Part shown: in pieces, positions 56,040 to 64,000 of the stretch | Layout: every line of letters starts with the position of its first letter | Position numbering within the stretch: the stretch's first letter is position 1 | Assembly (NCBI RefSeq): GCF_030409805.1 | Contig: NZ_JAUFQP010000013.1 | Coordinates: 62,001-126,000 of the forward strand | DNA length: 64,000 nucleotides | Reading direction: 5' to 3' | Origin: Algibacter miyuki | Lineage (GTDB): Bacteria; Bacteroidota; Bacteroidia; Flavobacteriales; Flavobacteriaceae | Position numbers and translations under genes: made by a program | The notes under the pieces: generated by a model | The model's database searches: none | What the model was told of the DNA's origin: nothing | The model's input: the letters and a program-made list of their open reading frames with translations, nothing else

Positions 56040-56957
56040 ATGAAGAAAATTACAGCAATCCTTATTTTACTAGTCGTATCATATTCAAGTTTTGCACAAC
56101 AAACCGATGTGGAGAACACCCAAAAAAGTAATATTCAAACCTATACACCTTCAAAATTATTGAGCGAGGGGCAATGGGATATCAAGTGGTTTAATAATTT
56201 ATATACCGAAACTAAAGATTTATTTGGTGCTAATGGCGCTAAACGAGACATTGCTAGACAAACCTTTTTTACCTCTACTTTAGACGTGTTTACCGGGGTT
56301 TCGCCAAATAGTAAATTAAATGTGGGTTTGTTATTAGAGTTTCGATCTAATGTTATTGGAGGACGCGATGCACTCGATGTTTTTAAATTTGATGGTGAGC
56401 GTAATACAGCGCGTTCTGGTTTAACATCTTTTGCGCCGGCCATAAAGTTTAATCCTATAAAAGGAATTGGTAATTTTACAATTCAGACGGCATTTCATAT
56501 TCCATTAGTAGATAATGAAGTGGAAGATGGTGTGTTTTTAGATCAAAAAGGCTTTACATTTCAAAATCGTTTTTTCTACGATTTCAGTTTTTCAAATGGC
56601 GATTGGCAACTGTTTTCAGAACTAAATACCGAATATAATTTTGGTAAAGAAATAGAAAGGGATATAACAGGAACTCAAATAGGGGGTAGTTTCGCAAACA
56701 ACAGTTTCCGTTTAACGCCTGGTGCATTTTTAAGTTATTTCCCGAGTACTAAATTTACGGTTTTAGGCTTGGTACAACATTCTCAATTAATCGATGCGGG
56801 AAACAATTTTTCTCAAAATTACACCGCTTTGGGTGGTGGGGTTAAGTATCAATTAACCAATGTGCTAAATATAGAAACCCTTTATACGAGCTTCGTTAGA
56901 GGTAATGATACTGGATTAGGAAAAACTTTTAACATTGGTTTAAGAGCATTATTTTAA
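56040..56957 (+). CDS. Outer-membrane beta-barrel protein of unknown function
   Basis: 305 residues. Signal peptide (ends SSFAQ), then a run of alternating strands, for example KLNVGLLLEFRSNVIGGRD and FTVLGLVQHSQLIDAG, ending NIGLRALF with a C-terminal Phe typical of barrels. No family is recognised with confidence. It follows the DUF547 gene and lies 39 nt before the GH-like lipoprotein gene, so it may be the channel partner of the envelope-glycan genes here; this is inference from context. Confidence 0.7.
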   Translation: MKKITAILILLVVSYSSFAQQTDVENTQKSNIQTYTPSKLLSEGQWDIKWFNNLYTETKDLFGANGAKRDIARQTFFTSTLDVFTGVSPNSKLNVGLLLEFRSNVIGGRDALDVFKFDGERNTARSGLTSFAPAIKFNPIKGIGNFTIQTAFHIPLVDNEVEDGVFLDQKGFTFQNRFFYDFSFSNGDWQLFSELNTEYNFGKEIERDITGTQIGGSFANNSFRLTPGAFLSYFPSTKFTVLGLVQHSQLIDAGNNFSQNYTALGGGVKYQLTNVLNIETLYTSFVRGNDTGLGKTFNIGLRALF

Positions 56958-56996
56958 TCAATAATAGTACATTAGTCGTTTAAATATATTTTATTG

Positions 56997-58004
56997 ATGA
57001 AGCTACCTAAATGCTTGTTTTTGTTACTATGCTGTATCGTACAATCTTGTACATCGCAACCTAAAAAAATTAATGGAGTCAGTTTTGTTGCTTCGCGCGA
57101 ACCTATTTCTAAAGAAAACGTGATGCCCGTGGTGCGTGTTAATGCCAATTTTGCAGCCGTAATGCCTTTTGGATTTATTAGAGATTTAAATCATCCTGAA
57201 ATTAAATACAATACCGAAAGACAGTGGTTAGGAGAAACAAAGTCTGGCGCAAAACAGTATAGTGTTGAGCTACAGAAAGAAGGCATTAAAATTATGGTTA
57301 AACCTCAAATTTGGATTAATCATGGCACGTTTACAGGGCATATTAAAATGACTACTGAAGCCAATTGGAAACTCCTAGAAATATCATACAGTAAGTTTAT
57401 TTTAGAATATGCTAACTTAGCAGAAACGCTACATGCTGATATTTTTTGTATTGGTACGGAACTAGAACAATTTATTGAACACCGACCAGCGTATTGGAGT
57501 CAGCTTATTTTAGAAATTAAGAAGGTTTACAAAGGGAAACTAACCTATGCGGCCAATTGGGACGAATTTAAACGCACGCCGTTTTGGGATCAATTAGATT
57601 ATATTGGTGTCGATGCTTACTTTCCGGTAAGTGATAATAAAACCCCAACGGTGGCCGAATGTTTAACGAAGTGGGAAGTGCATAAACCGGTGATTCACGA
57701 GGTGTCTAAAACATACGATAAGCCTATTTTATTTACTGAATTCGGTTATCGAAGTGTAGATTATTCAGGAAAAGAGCCTTGGAGAAGCGACCGAGATATG
57801 AATGCTGTAAACCTAGAAGCTCAAGCTAATACAACCGAAGCGCTGTTTAAAACCTTTTGGGATGAAGCGTGGTTTGCTGGCGGTTTTATTTGGAAATGGT
57901 TTCACAATCACGATAGATCTGGAGGTGAAAGTGACTCGAGATTTACACCACAAAATAAGCCGGTTGAAAACTTAGTAAAAGCCCATTACGGACGCTATAA
58001 GTAA
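56997..58004 (+). CDS. Lipoprotein glycoside hydrolase, GH113-like TIM barrel
   Basis: 335 residues from ATG 56997; a TTG at 56994 only adds one residue. Lipid-attachment Cys18 in CIVQSCTS. The rest reads as a (beta/alpha)8 barrel: candidate acid/base Glu155 in CIGTELEQF, nucleophile Glu248 in LFTEFGYRS, and YIGVDAYFP between. This pattern fits GH113 and related clan A enzymes; characterised GH113 members are beta-mannanases. The protein sits in a membrane of the envelope and could trim a beta-mannan-like glycan made by the CslA-like synthase. Substrate is inferred. Confidence 0.75.
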   Translation: MKLPKCLFLLLCCIVQSCTSQPKKINGVSFVASREPISKENVMPVVRVNANFAAVMPFGFIRDLNHPEIKYNTERQWLGETKSGAKQYSVELQKEGIKIMVKPQIWINHGTFTGHIKMTTEANWKLLEISYSKFILEYANLAETLHADIFCIGTELEQFIEHRPAYWSQLILEIKKVYKGKLTYAANWDEFKRTPFWDQLDYIGVDAYFPVSDNKTPTVAECLTKWEVHKPVIHEVSKTYDKPILFTEFGYRSVDYSGKEPWRSDRDMNAVNLEAQANTTEALFKTFWDEAWFAGGFIWKWFHNHDRSGGESDSRFTPQNKPVENLVKAHYGRYK

Positions 58005-58036
58005 TACGGAATTTTAATAAAAACTTTTGATACCAT

Positions 58037-59296
58037 ATGATAAAACAATTACTTATTTTTTTATTGATAATTGGTTTTGAAGGTTTTGCCCAAAGCAATA
58101 AAATTTCCGAATTTAAAATTGAAGGGGCCAAGAAACTAAAAGAATCTTTCGTAAAAAAGATAGCATTAATAGAGGTTGGTGACGCCTTAGATTCTTTAGT
58201 TATCGCTCAAGATATTATCAGTTTAAAACGGTTACCATCCGTGTCTCATGCCGATTTTGAAGTTACTAAAACTTTAGAAGGCTACTTTGAAGTGGTTTAT
58301 AAAATTCAAGAAAATTTCACACTTATTCCTTCAGTAAATATCTATACTACCGACGACGACGAGTTTGCATACCGTTTGGGGCTTTACGAATTTAATGCCT
58401 TAGGAAGAAACATCACGTTTGGCGGGTTTTATCAACGGGATATTTTTGATAGCTACGCCATTAATTTTAGAGCACCTTATTTATTTTCTAATACCATAGG
58501 GTTGGCTGTGAATTTACAGGATTTAACAACCCAAGAACCTATCTTTTTCGATAACACTTCGGCTAATTACAAGTATAATAATAGATCTGTTGAGGTTTTA
58601 GGGTTGTATCAGTTTAACTTCAGTAATAGGTTAGAATTGGGATTTAATATTTTTGAAGAAGCATATAAATACCAGTCTGGCGCCACAAGTGCCGATGTTC
58701 CACAACAATATAAAATCCCAAAATGGATGATAAAAGGGATTTACGAATACAATAATTTAGATTATTTCTATCAGTATGTTTCGGGGTTTAAAAGTCAGTT
58801 TAACTTTCAATTTGTTACCTCTAGTAGTCATGAATCTTCTGAGTTTTTTATAGGTTGGAATGACTTTCTATACTTTAAACGTGTAGGTGAAAAAGGCAAT
58901 TGGGCCAACAGACTTCGGTTAGGTTTAGCTAATAATGATGATACGCCGTTTGCACCGTTTTCCGTAGATAATAATTTGAATGTTAGAGGTGTTGGTAATA
59001 CTATTGATAGAGGAACGGGGGTTATTGTTTTAAATACCGAATATCGTTATACATTACTAGAAAAAGATTGGTTTATTTTACAGGGGAATTCTTTTGTAGA
59101 TGCGGGAACTTGGCGCAATGCTGGAGGTCGCTTATCAGATTTTGGTAAAACAAAAAATATTAAAATTTATCCAGGTGTTGGACTGCGCTTAACGCATAAA
59201 AAAATATACAATGCCACCTTCCGTATAGATTATGGTTATGGGATTACCAAAGGCGCTACAAAAGGTCTTGTATTTGGTATTGGACAGTATTTTTAG
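58037..59296 (+). CDS. Omp85-family protein with one POTRA domain
   Basis: 419 residues. Signal peptide (ends FAQS), one POTRA-like domain (about 24-95, ISEFKIEGAKKLKESFVKKI), then a beta-barrel carrying the Omp85 hairpin DNNLNVRGVGNTIDRGTG and ending VFGIGQYF. Size and single POTRA resemble small TamA/FhaC-like members rather than BamA. It follows the GH-like gene by 32 nt, so the four-gene plus-strand run ends here. It could insert or export a component of the same system. The 255 nt after it up to the small-protein gene contain only its promoter. Confidence 0.8.
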   Translation: MIKQLLIFLLIIGFEGFAQSNKISEFKIEGAKKLKESFVKKIALIEVGDALDSLVIAQDIISLKRLPSVSHADFEVTKTLEGYFEVVYKIQENFTLIPSVNIYTTDDDEFAYRLGLYEFNALGRNITFGGFYQRDIFDSYAINFRAPYLFSNTIGLAVNLQDLTTQEPIFFDNTSANYKYNNRSVEVLGLYQFNFSNRLELGFNIFEEAYKYQSGATSADVPQQYKIPKWMIKGIYEYNNLDYFYQYVSGFKSQFNFQFVTSSSHESSEFFIGWNDFLYFKRVGEKGNWANRLRLGLANNDDTPFAPFSVDNNLNVRGVGNTIDRGTGVIVLNTEYRYTLLEKDWFILQGNSFVDAGTWRNAGGRLSDFGKTKNIKIYPGVGLRLTHKKIYNATFRIDYGYGITKGATKGLVFGIGQYF

Positions 59297-59478
59297 AGGT
59301 TTAATGTGTGCTGTTACTTTTGATGACTTAGGTTCTTTTGTGCCATAAATAACTGGTTAGTCACAGTGTTTTAGGGACTGTATAAAGATTCTTGTATATT
59401 CAAAACACATTAATTTTACCCCAAAATGATGGAAAATTAACAGATAATTAAGCATATAAATACGCCAATTTCAATGTT

Positions 59479-59507
59479 TTGAGAAACGGGCATGGAGTAT
59501 ACCTTTG
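59479..59507 (+). promoter_or_regulatory. Consensus promoter of the small-protein gene
   Basis: TTG (59479-59481), 18-nt spacer, TACCTTTG (59500-59507): a full match to TTG-N(17-23)-TAnnTTTG, as strong as the rpsL promoter. Expected start about 59513, 39 nt above the ATG. Confidence 0.8.
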
Positions 59508-59551
59508 TCGTGTAGAATTATTGCAAAACAATTAGTCCAAATCTTAATATT

Positions 59552-59722
59552 ATGTTTATATCACAAGCCTACCACTGTAATCAAGTATTACATGAAGAAA
59601 AGAGTTCAAGCGTAGAAAGAGAAACATCAAAAGCGAACAGCCAAATAAATGGGAGTGAAAACTTTTTTCAAAAGTTAAAACAGGTTTTTAATGTTAAAAA
59701 ACGTGTGTTTCAATCGTACTAA
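59552..59722 (+). CDS. Small basic protein, 56 residues, unknown function
   Basis: ATG 59552 to TAA 59722: MFISQAYHCNQVLHEE at the start, then an Ser/Glu/Lys-rich middle (SSSVERETSKANSQ) and an amphipathic basic end FFQKLKQVFNVKKRVFQSY. No signal peptide or membrane helix. The case for a real gene is the consensus promoter 45 nt upstream, a plausible short leader, and a terminator 16 nt after the stop. The family is not recognised. The C-terminal helix could bind membrane or nucleic acid. The strong promoter argues for high expression. Confidence 0.6.
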   Translation: MFISQAYHCNQVLHEEKSSSVERETSKANSQINGSENFFQKLKQVFNVKKRVFQSY

Positions 59723-59737
59723 ATAGAGTAATATAAA

Positions 59738-59784
59738 ATGCCCAAATTAAACTGTATTCTATTTTTACAGCTTAACTTGGGCAT
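59738..59784. terminator. Bidirectional terminator between the small-protein gene and pyruvate carboxylase
   Basis: 59738-59756 and 59766-59784 pair at 17 of 19 positions (outer core ATGCCCAA/TTGGGCAT). T-rich on the plus side (CTTTTA) and AT-rich on the minus side, so it serves both convergent genes. Confidence 0.75.
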
Positions 59785-59806
59785 CTTTTATTGAATAATT
59801 TAGTGT

Positions 59807-62800
59807 TTACTCTAAAATAAGTACTAAATCTTCCGAATTCACCATAAATCCAGTTTTTAAAACAATTTTCTTAACGGTAGCATCGGTTGCAGCTGTAATG
59901 GTGGTTTCCATTTTCATGGCTTCAATTATAAATAACGGTTGATTTTTAGTTACTTTTTCACCTTTCTTTACCAAAATAGTAGAAAGCATACCTTGTAATG
60001 GTGCGCCAATTTCATTACTATCGGTTTTATCCACTTTCATGTTTTCAACTTTATCCACCTTAATAGAGGTGTCTTTAATTTCAACACTTCGGCCTTGTCC
60101 GTTCACTTTAAAATAAACGGTTACTATACCGTCTTCATTGGCTTTTCCTATAGAATCTAAAGTAATTAGTAGGGTTTTTCCTTTGTCTAATTCAACAATA
60201 GTTTCTTCTCCAATTTCCATACCGTAGAAGAAATTCTTGGTCGGTAAATTCATCAGGTTGTCATATTTTAAATGCTGATTGAAAGCATCGGTAAATACTT
60301 TTGGATACAACTGATAAGATAAGAAATCGGTGTAATCTATAGTTCGACTTAAATCGTGTTCAAATATTTTTTTGAAAGCCTTGTATTCCTTATCGATATC
60401 CAGCGGCGGAATATGCGCATTTGGTCTATCGGTGTAAGGTTCTTGGCCTTTCAGAATTAATTTTTGTAGTGCCACTGGAAAACCACCAACAGGTTGTCCT
60501 AATTCACCTTTGAATAAATCGACTACCGACTGCGGAAACGAAATCGTGTCACCACGTTCCTTTACATCTTGAATGGTTAAATTGTTGCTCACGAGGTATT
60601 GCGCCATATCGCCAACTACTTTAGAACTTGGCGTTACTTTTACAATATCTCCAAAAAGCGTATTGACTTCACCGTACATTTTTGTAATTTCATGAAAGCG
60701 ATCTTCCAAACCTAAAGCACGTGCTTGTGGTTTTAAGTTTGAATATTGTCCACCAGGAATTTCGTGCTTAAAAACGTCTCCCGAACCGGCTTTTAGGCCC
60801 GATTCAAATGGATAATAATATTCTCTTACGGTTTCCCAATAATTTGAATATTCATTTAAAGAATCGATGTTGATGGTACTCGCACGATCTTGAAACTTCA
60901 TCATCTCGACAATCGAATTGAAGTTGGGTTGAGCGGTTAAACCGGATAAGCCTCCAAGTGCAACATCTACAACATCTACACCGGCTTCAATAGCTTTTAA
61001 ATAAGTAGCCGATTGAATGGATGAGGTATCGTGCGTATGCAAATGAATAGGAATATTAAGCTCTGATTTTAATGCTGAAATAAGCTCGTAAGCGGCATAA
61101 GGTTTTAGTAAACCAGCCATATCTTTAACGCCTAAAATATGCGCGCCAGAGTTTTCAATTTCTTTGGCTAGGTTAACGTAGTATTTTAAATTGTATTTGG
61201 TGTTTTCGGGGTTTAAAATATCGTTGGTGTAACAAATAGAACCTTCGGCTAAACCGCCAGTTCGTGTGCGTACATGTTCAATACACGGACCTAAGGATTT
61301 CATCCAGTTTAACGAATCGAAAATTCTAAAAACATCAACGCCGTTTTCCCAAGATTGTTCTACAAATTCACCAATAACATTATCGGAATACGCTTTGTAT
61401 CCCACGCCATTAGAACCTCTAATAAGCATTTGTAATAATAAATTAGGCATTGCTTTTCTAAGCATGCGTAGACGTTCCCAAGGGTTTTCTTGTAAAAAAC
61501 GCAAGCAAACATCGAAGGTTGCACCACCCCAAACTTCCATACTAAAAATATCAGGATGGTTTTTTGCATAGCCTTCCGCAACTTTCATCATATCGTAAGT
61601 TCTCATGCGTGTGGCCAACAAACTTTGGTGCGCATCACGCATGGTGGTATCGGTAAAATGAACTTTCTTTTCATTCATTAACCATTGCGAGAATTTTTCT
61701 GGTCCTAGTTTTGTTAATAAATCCTTAGTACCTTCTGTGTATGGCGCATCCGCATCAAACTTCGGAACTTTAGGTTTTATAAAGGTTTTAGAACGATCTA
61801 CTTTTTTTACGTCGGCATTTCCGTTAACAATAACATCGCCTAAATAAGTGATTAGTTTTGTGGCACGATTTCTCGGTGCTTTAAAAATGAATAAATCCGG
61901 ATTAGATTTAATAAAATTCACCGTTACTTTACCTTGTCTAAAGGTATCGTGTTTTAAGATATTATCAAGAAACGGCATGTTTGTTTTTACACCTCGAATT
62001 CTGAATTCGGCCAAAGCACGACGAATTTTTCTACTAGCACCATCCAACGTTCTACTATTTGCTGTAACTTTTACAAGCATGGAATCGAAAAAAGGCGAAA
62101 TAGTAGCACCTTGATAGATACTTCCTGCATCTAAGCGAATACCAAAACCAGAAGCACTTCGGTAAGCCGATACGGTGCCGTAATCGGGCTTAAAATCGTT
62201 TTGTGGGTCTTCCGTAGTAATTCTACATTGCAAGGCGTAACCGTTGATTTGTACCGATTCCTGGTTCGGAATTTTTATTTGTTCGTCGGCTAGCTTGTAA
62301 CCGCCAGCGATAAATATTTGTGTTTTAATTAAATCGATATTAGTAACAACCTCGGTAACGGTGTGTTCTACCTGTACACGCGGGTTTACTTCAATAAAGT
62401 AAATAGAATCGTCATCGTCCACCAAAAACTCAACCGTACCAATATTATTATAGTCTACGGCTTTGCAAATTTTAATGGCATAGTCATAAAGTGCTTGTTT
62501 CGTTTCATCTTTTAAACCGTAAGACGGTGCAAATTCAATTACTTTTTGGTATCGGCGTTGTACCGAGCAATCTCTTTCAAATAAATGAACCGTATTACCA
62601 AAGCTATCGGCTACAATTTGAATTTCGATATGTTTTGGGTTTTCTACAAATTTTTCTAAAAAAACGGTATCGTCTCCAAAAGCATTTAAAGCTTCACGTT
62701 TACTTTCGTTAAAAGCACCTTTTAGTTCATCTTCTTTTCTAATTACACGCATACCACGGCCACCACCACCAGAAGCAGCTTTAAGCATAATAGGGTACCC

Positions 62801-63259
62801 TATTATTTTAGCTTCGGAAATGGCTACGTCAATATCAGTAAGCGGTTTTGTATTACTTTGAATAATAGGAATGTTATTTTCTACAGCCACCGTTTTTGCT
62901 GTAATTTTATCCCCAAGGGCTTTTAAAACAGATACTTTGGGGCCAATAAAAATAATGCCGTTGTCTTCACAGGCTTGTGCAAAATCAGCATTTTCTGATA
63001 AAAAACCATAACCGGGATGTATGGCATCAGCCCCGTTTTTAATTGCCACTTTTATAATGGCATCAATATTTAAATAAGGTTTTAAAGGTTCGTTATCTTC
63101 TCCAATTTGGTATGATTCATCGGCCTTGTATCGGTGCAAGGAATAGCGGTCTTCAAAAGTGTAAATACCTACTGTTTTTATGCTGATTTCTGTACAGGCT
63201 CTGAAAATTCTAATCGCAATTTCTCCTCTGTTGGCTACAAGTATTTTTTTAATTTTCAA
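59807..63259 (-). CDS. pyc: Pyruvate carboxylase
   Basis: 1150 residues, single-chain type. Carboxylates pyruvate to oxaloacetate, refilling the TCA cycle. Domains in order: biotin carboxylase (1-460, with GGGGRGMRVIRKE and EVNPRVQVEHTVTE), carboxyltransferase (about 535-800, FTDTTMRDAHQSLLATRMRT), the PYC/OADA domain, and biotinyl carrier domain at the end with IIEAMKMETT (biotin-Lys). Monocistronic. It complements citrate synthase at 34.7 kb by providing oxaloacetate. No -7 element is clear in the 197 nt upstream. Confidence 0.98.
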   Translation of the reverse strand: MKIKKILVANRGEIAIRIFRACTEISIKTVGIYTFEDRYSLHRYKADESYQIGEDNEPLKPYLNIDAIIKVAIKNGADAIHPGYGFLSENADFAQACEDNGIIFIGPKVSVLKALGDKITAKTVAVENNIPIIQSNTKPLTDIDVAISEAKIIGYPIMLKAASGGGGRGMRVIRKEDELKGAFNESKREALNAFGDDTVFLEKFVENPKHIEIQIVADSFGNTVHLFERDCSVQRRYQKVIEFAPSYGLKDETKQALYDYAIKICKAVDYNNIGTVEFLVDDDDSIYFIEVNPRVQVEHTVTEVVTNIDLIKTQIFIAGGYKLADEQIKIPNQESVQINGYALQCRITTEDPQNDFKPDYGTVSAYRSASGFGIRLDAGSIYQGATISPFFDSMLVKVTANSRTLDGASRKIRRALAEFRIRGVKTNMPFLDNILKHDTFRQGKVTVNFIKSNPDLFIFKAPRNRATKLITYLGDVIVNGNADVKKVDRSKTFIKPKVPKFDADAPYTEGTKDLLTKLGPEKFSQWLMNEKKVHFTDTTMRDAHQSLLATRMRTYDMMKVAEGYAKNHPDIFSMEVWGGATFDVCLRFLQENPWERLRMLRKAMPNLLLQMLIRGSNGVGYKAYSDNVIGEFVEQSWENGVDVFRIFDSLNWMKSLGPCIEHVRTRTGGLAEGSICYTNDILNPENTKYNLKYYVNLAKEIENSGAHILGVKDMAGLLKPYAAYELISALKSELNIPIHLHTHDTSSIQSATYLKAIEAGVDVVDVALGGLSGLTAQPNFNSIVEMMKFQDRASTINIDSLNEYSNYWETVREYYYPFESGLKAGSGDVFKHEIPGGQYSNLKPQARALGLEDRFHEITKMYGEVNTLFGDIVKVTPSSKVVGDMAQYLVSNNLTIQDVKERGDTISFPQSVVDLFKGELGQPVGGFPVALQKLILKGQEPYTDRPNAHIPPLDIDKEYKAFKKIFEHDLSRTIDYTDFLSYQLYPKVFTDAFNQHLKYDNLMNLPTKNFFYGMEIGEETIVELDKGKTLLITLDSIGKANEDGIVTVYFKVNGQGRSVEIKDTSIKVDKVENMKVDKTDSNEIGAPLQGMLSTILVKKGEKVTKNQPLFIIEAMKMETTITAATDATVKKIVLKTGFMVNSEDLVLILE

Positions 63260-63434
63260 TGTAATATGGTGTTTAGTTTGTATAGTGAAAAAGTTAATTG
63301 GTTTTAAATATATGAAAAAATTATGTATTAAAAATCTTTATTATTAAGCTTATTTAAAACATATTAAAATGCCTTGTTTTTAATGTTTTAATATAAATTT
63401 AATGAGCTAATTTTTAAAACGATTTAGAATAAAT

Positions 63435-63442
63435 TAGATTTG
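63435..63442 (+). promoter_or_regulatory. -7 element upstream of the metallophosphatase gene
   Basis: TAGATTTG matches TAnnTTTG, 14 nt above the ATG, so the leader would be only about 8-10 nt. No TTG at the ideal distance. Confidence 0.5.
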
Positions 63443-63456
63443 TAAAAAAATAAAAT

Positions 63457-64000
63457 ATGCGCACCATTGCAATCGGAGATATTCATGGCGGATTAAAGGC
63501 TTTAATTCAGTTATTAAATAAATTAGAAGTAAAAGATGAAGATCATCTTATTTTTATGGGCGATTATGTCGATGGTTGGAGCGAGTCGGCTCAAGTTATT
63601 GCATTTTTATTGGATTTATCTGAAAAAATAAATTGTGTTTTCATTAGAGGAAATCATGATGTTTGGTGTGAAGAGTGGTTGAAAACGGGAGAAGTAAACA
63701 AGACTTGGTATCAGCATGGTGGTAAAGAAACCATGGCGAGTTATCACAATATTTCTGATGAAGAAAAACAACAACATATCACCTTTTTTGAAAACTTAAA
63801 AATGTATCATATCGATGCTGAAAACCGCTTGTTTTTACACGCCGGCTTCACATCTATGCATGGCGTTGAAAAGGAAGTGCATTTGCCAACGTTATACTAT
63901 GATAGAACGTTATGGGAAATGGCTTTAGCGATGGATAATAATTTAGATACTGAATCTTATTTTTATCCAAATCGATTAAAGCATTACCACGAAGTTTATA
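63457..64000 (+). CDS. Calcineurin-like metallophosphatase (PPP type), N-terminal part
   Basis: The 181 residues seen begin MRTIAIGDIHGGLKAL. The metal-site motifs GDIHG (7-11), GDYVDG (35-40) and GNHD (65-68) are in order, with a later LFLHAGF supplying a His ligand, as in bacterial serine/threonine phosphatases and diadenosine tetraphosphate hydrolases. Cytoplasmic, no signal peptide. The 3' end is beyond the window, so whether a C-terminal domain follows is unknown. The nearest named relatives include PrpA-type phosphatases. Confidence 0.9.
   Translation, partial: MRTIAIGDIHGGLKALIQLLNKLEVKDEDHLIFMGDYVDGWSESAQVIAFLLDLSEKINCVFIRGNHDVWCEEWLKTGEVNKTWYQHGGKETMASYHNISDEEKQQHITFFENLKMYHIDAENRLFLHAGFTSMHGVEKEVHLPTLYYDRTLWEMALAMDNNLDTESYFYPNRLKHYHEVY

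Noticed and set aside
61266..62712. Plus-strand frames opposite pyc
   Set aside because: Shadows of the carboxylase coding strand with no protein-like features or signals.

Overview
This is an AT-rich chromosomal window from a member of the Bacteroidetes, most likely a marine Flavobacteriaceae. The evidence is two SusC/SusD pairs, lipoproteins with acidic residues after the lipobox Cys, promoters of the TTG-N(17-23)-TAnnTTTG type used in this phylum, A-rich rather than Shine-Dalgarno start regions, a zinc-free L36, and a str/S10/spc/alpha ribosomal supercluster with no tuf gene. I saw no tRNA, rRNA, CRISPR array, transposase or phage gene.

Layout. (1) 1-12 kb, minus strand: two SusC/SusD nutrient-uptake units with an extra lipoprotein, followed by the 5' part of a subtilisin-like (S8) peptidase, which suggests a protein or peptide uptake locus. 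(2) 12.2-13.9 kb, minus strand: an Omp85-type outer-membrane protein. (3) 14.1-31.9 kb, plus strand: rpsL-rpsG-fusA-rpsJ, a terminator, a structured leader, then rplC through rplQ including secY, infA, rpmJ and rpoA. The cluster is not one plain operon. There is a terminator plus new promoter between rpsJ and rplC, and another such pair between rpsK and rpsD. (4) 32-42.3 kb: carA, eno, citrate synthase, two guanidino-group hydrolases (a DDAH-like enzyme and CtlX), a TPR-containing orphan histidine kinase on the opposite strand, and argS. Four of these genes touch arginine, citrulline or carbamoyl phosphate. (5) 42.4-46.6 kb, minus strand: rnhB, a large lipoprotein with an apparent propeller domain, and a nucleoid-associated protein. 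(6) 46.7-49.1 kb: a decayed small membrane-protein gene and a putative porin.

(7) 49.4-59.3 kb is the most unusual part. A tight five-gene minus-strand operon (FAD oxidoreductase, NosR/NapH-like membrane Fe-S protein, MORN-repeat protein, DPM1-like glycosyltransferase, CslA/cellulose-synthase-like glycosyltransferase) is divergent from a plus-strand run (DUF547 protein, outer-membrane beta-barrel, GH113-like lipoprotein glycosidase, Omp85-like protein). A perfect 7-4-7 dyad lies between them. A beta-glycan synthase, a glycosidase of a mannanase-type family and outer-membrane barrels recall the synthase/hydrolase/outer-membrane-channel logic of cellulose and PNAG systems, here joined to a redox pair. 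I propose it as a candidate undescribed envelope-glycan system; this is inference. (8) 59.5-64 kb: a 56-residue small protein gene with a strong promoter, pyruvate carboxylase on the minus strand, and the start of a metallophosphatase cut by the window end.

All assignments come from reading motifs and context; no database search was run. Many upstream ATG or TTG extensions were rejected in favour of internal starts, as noted per gene.
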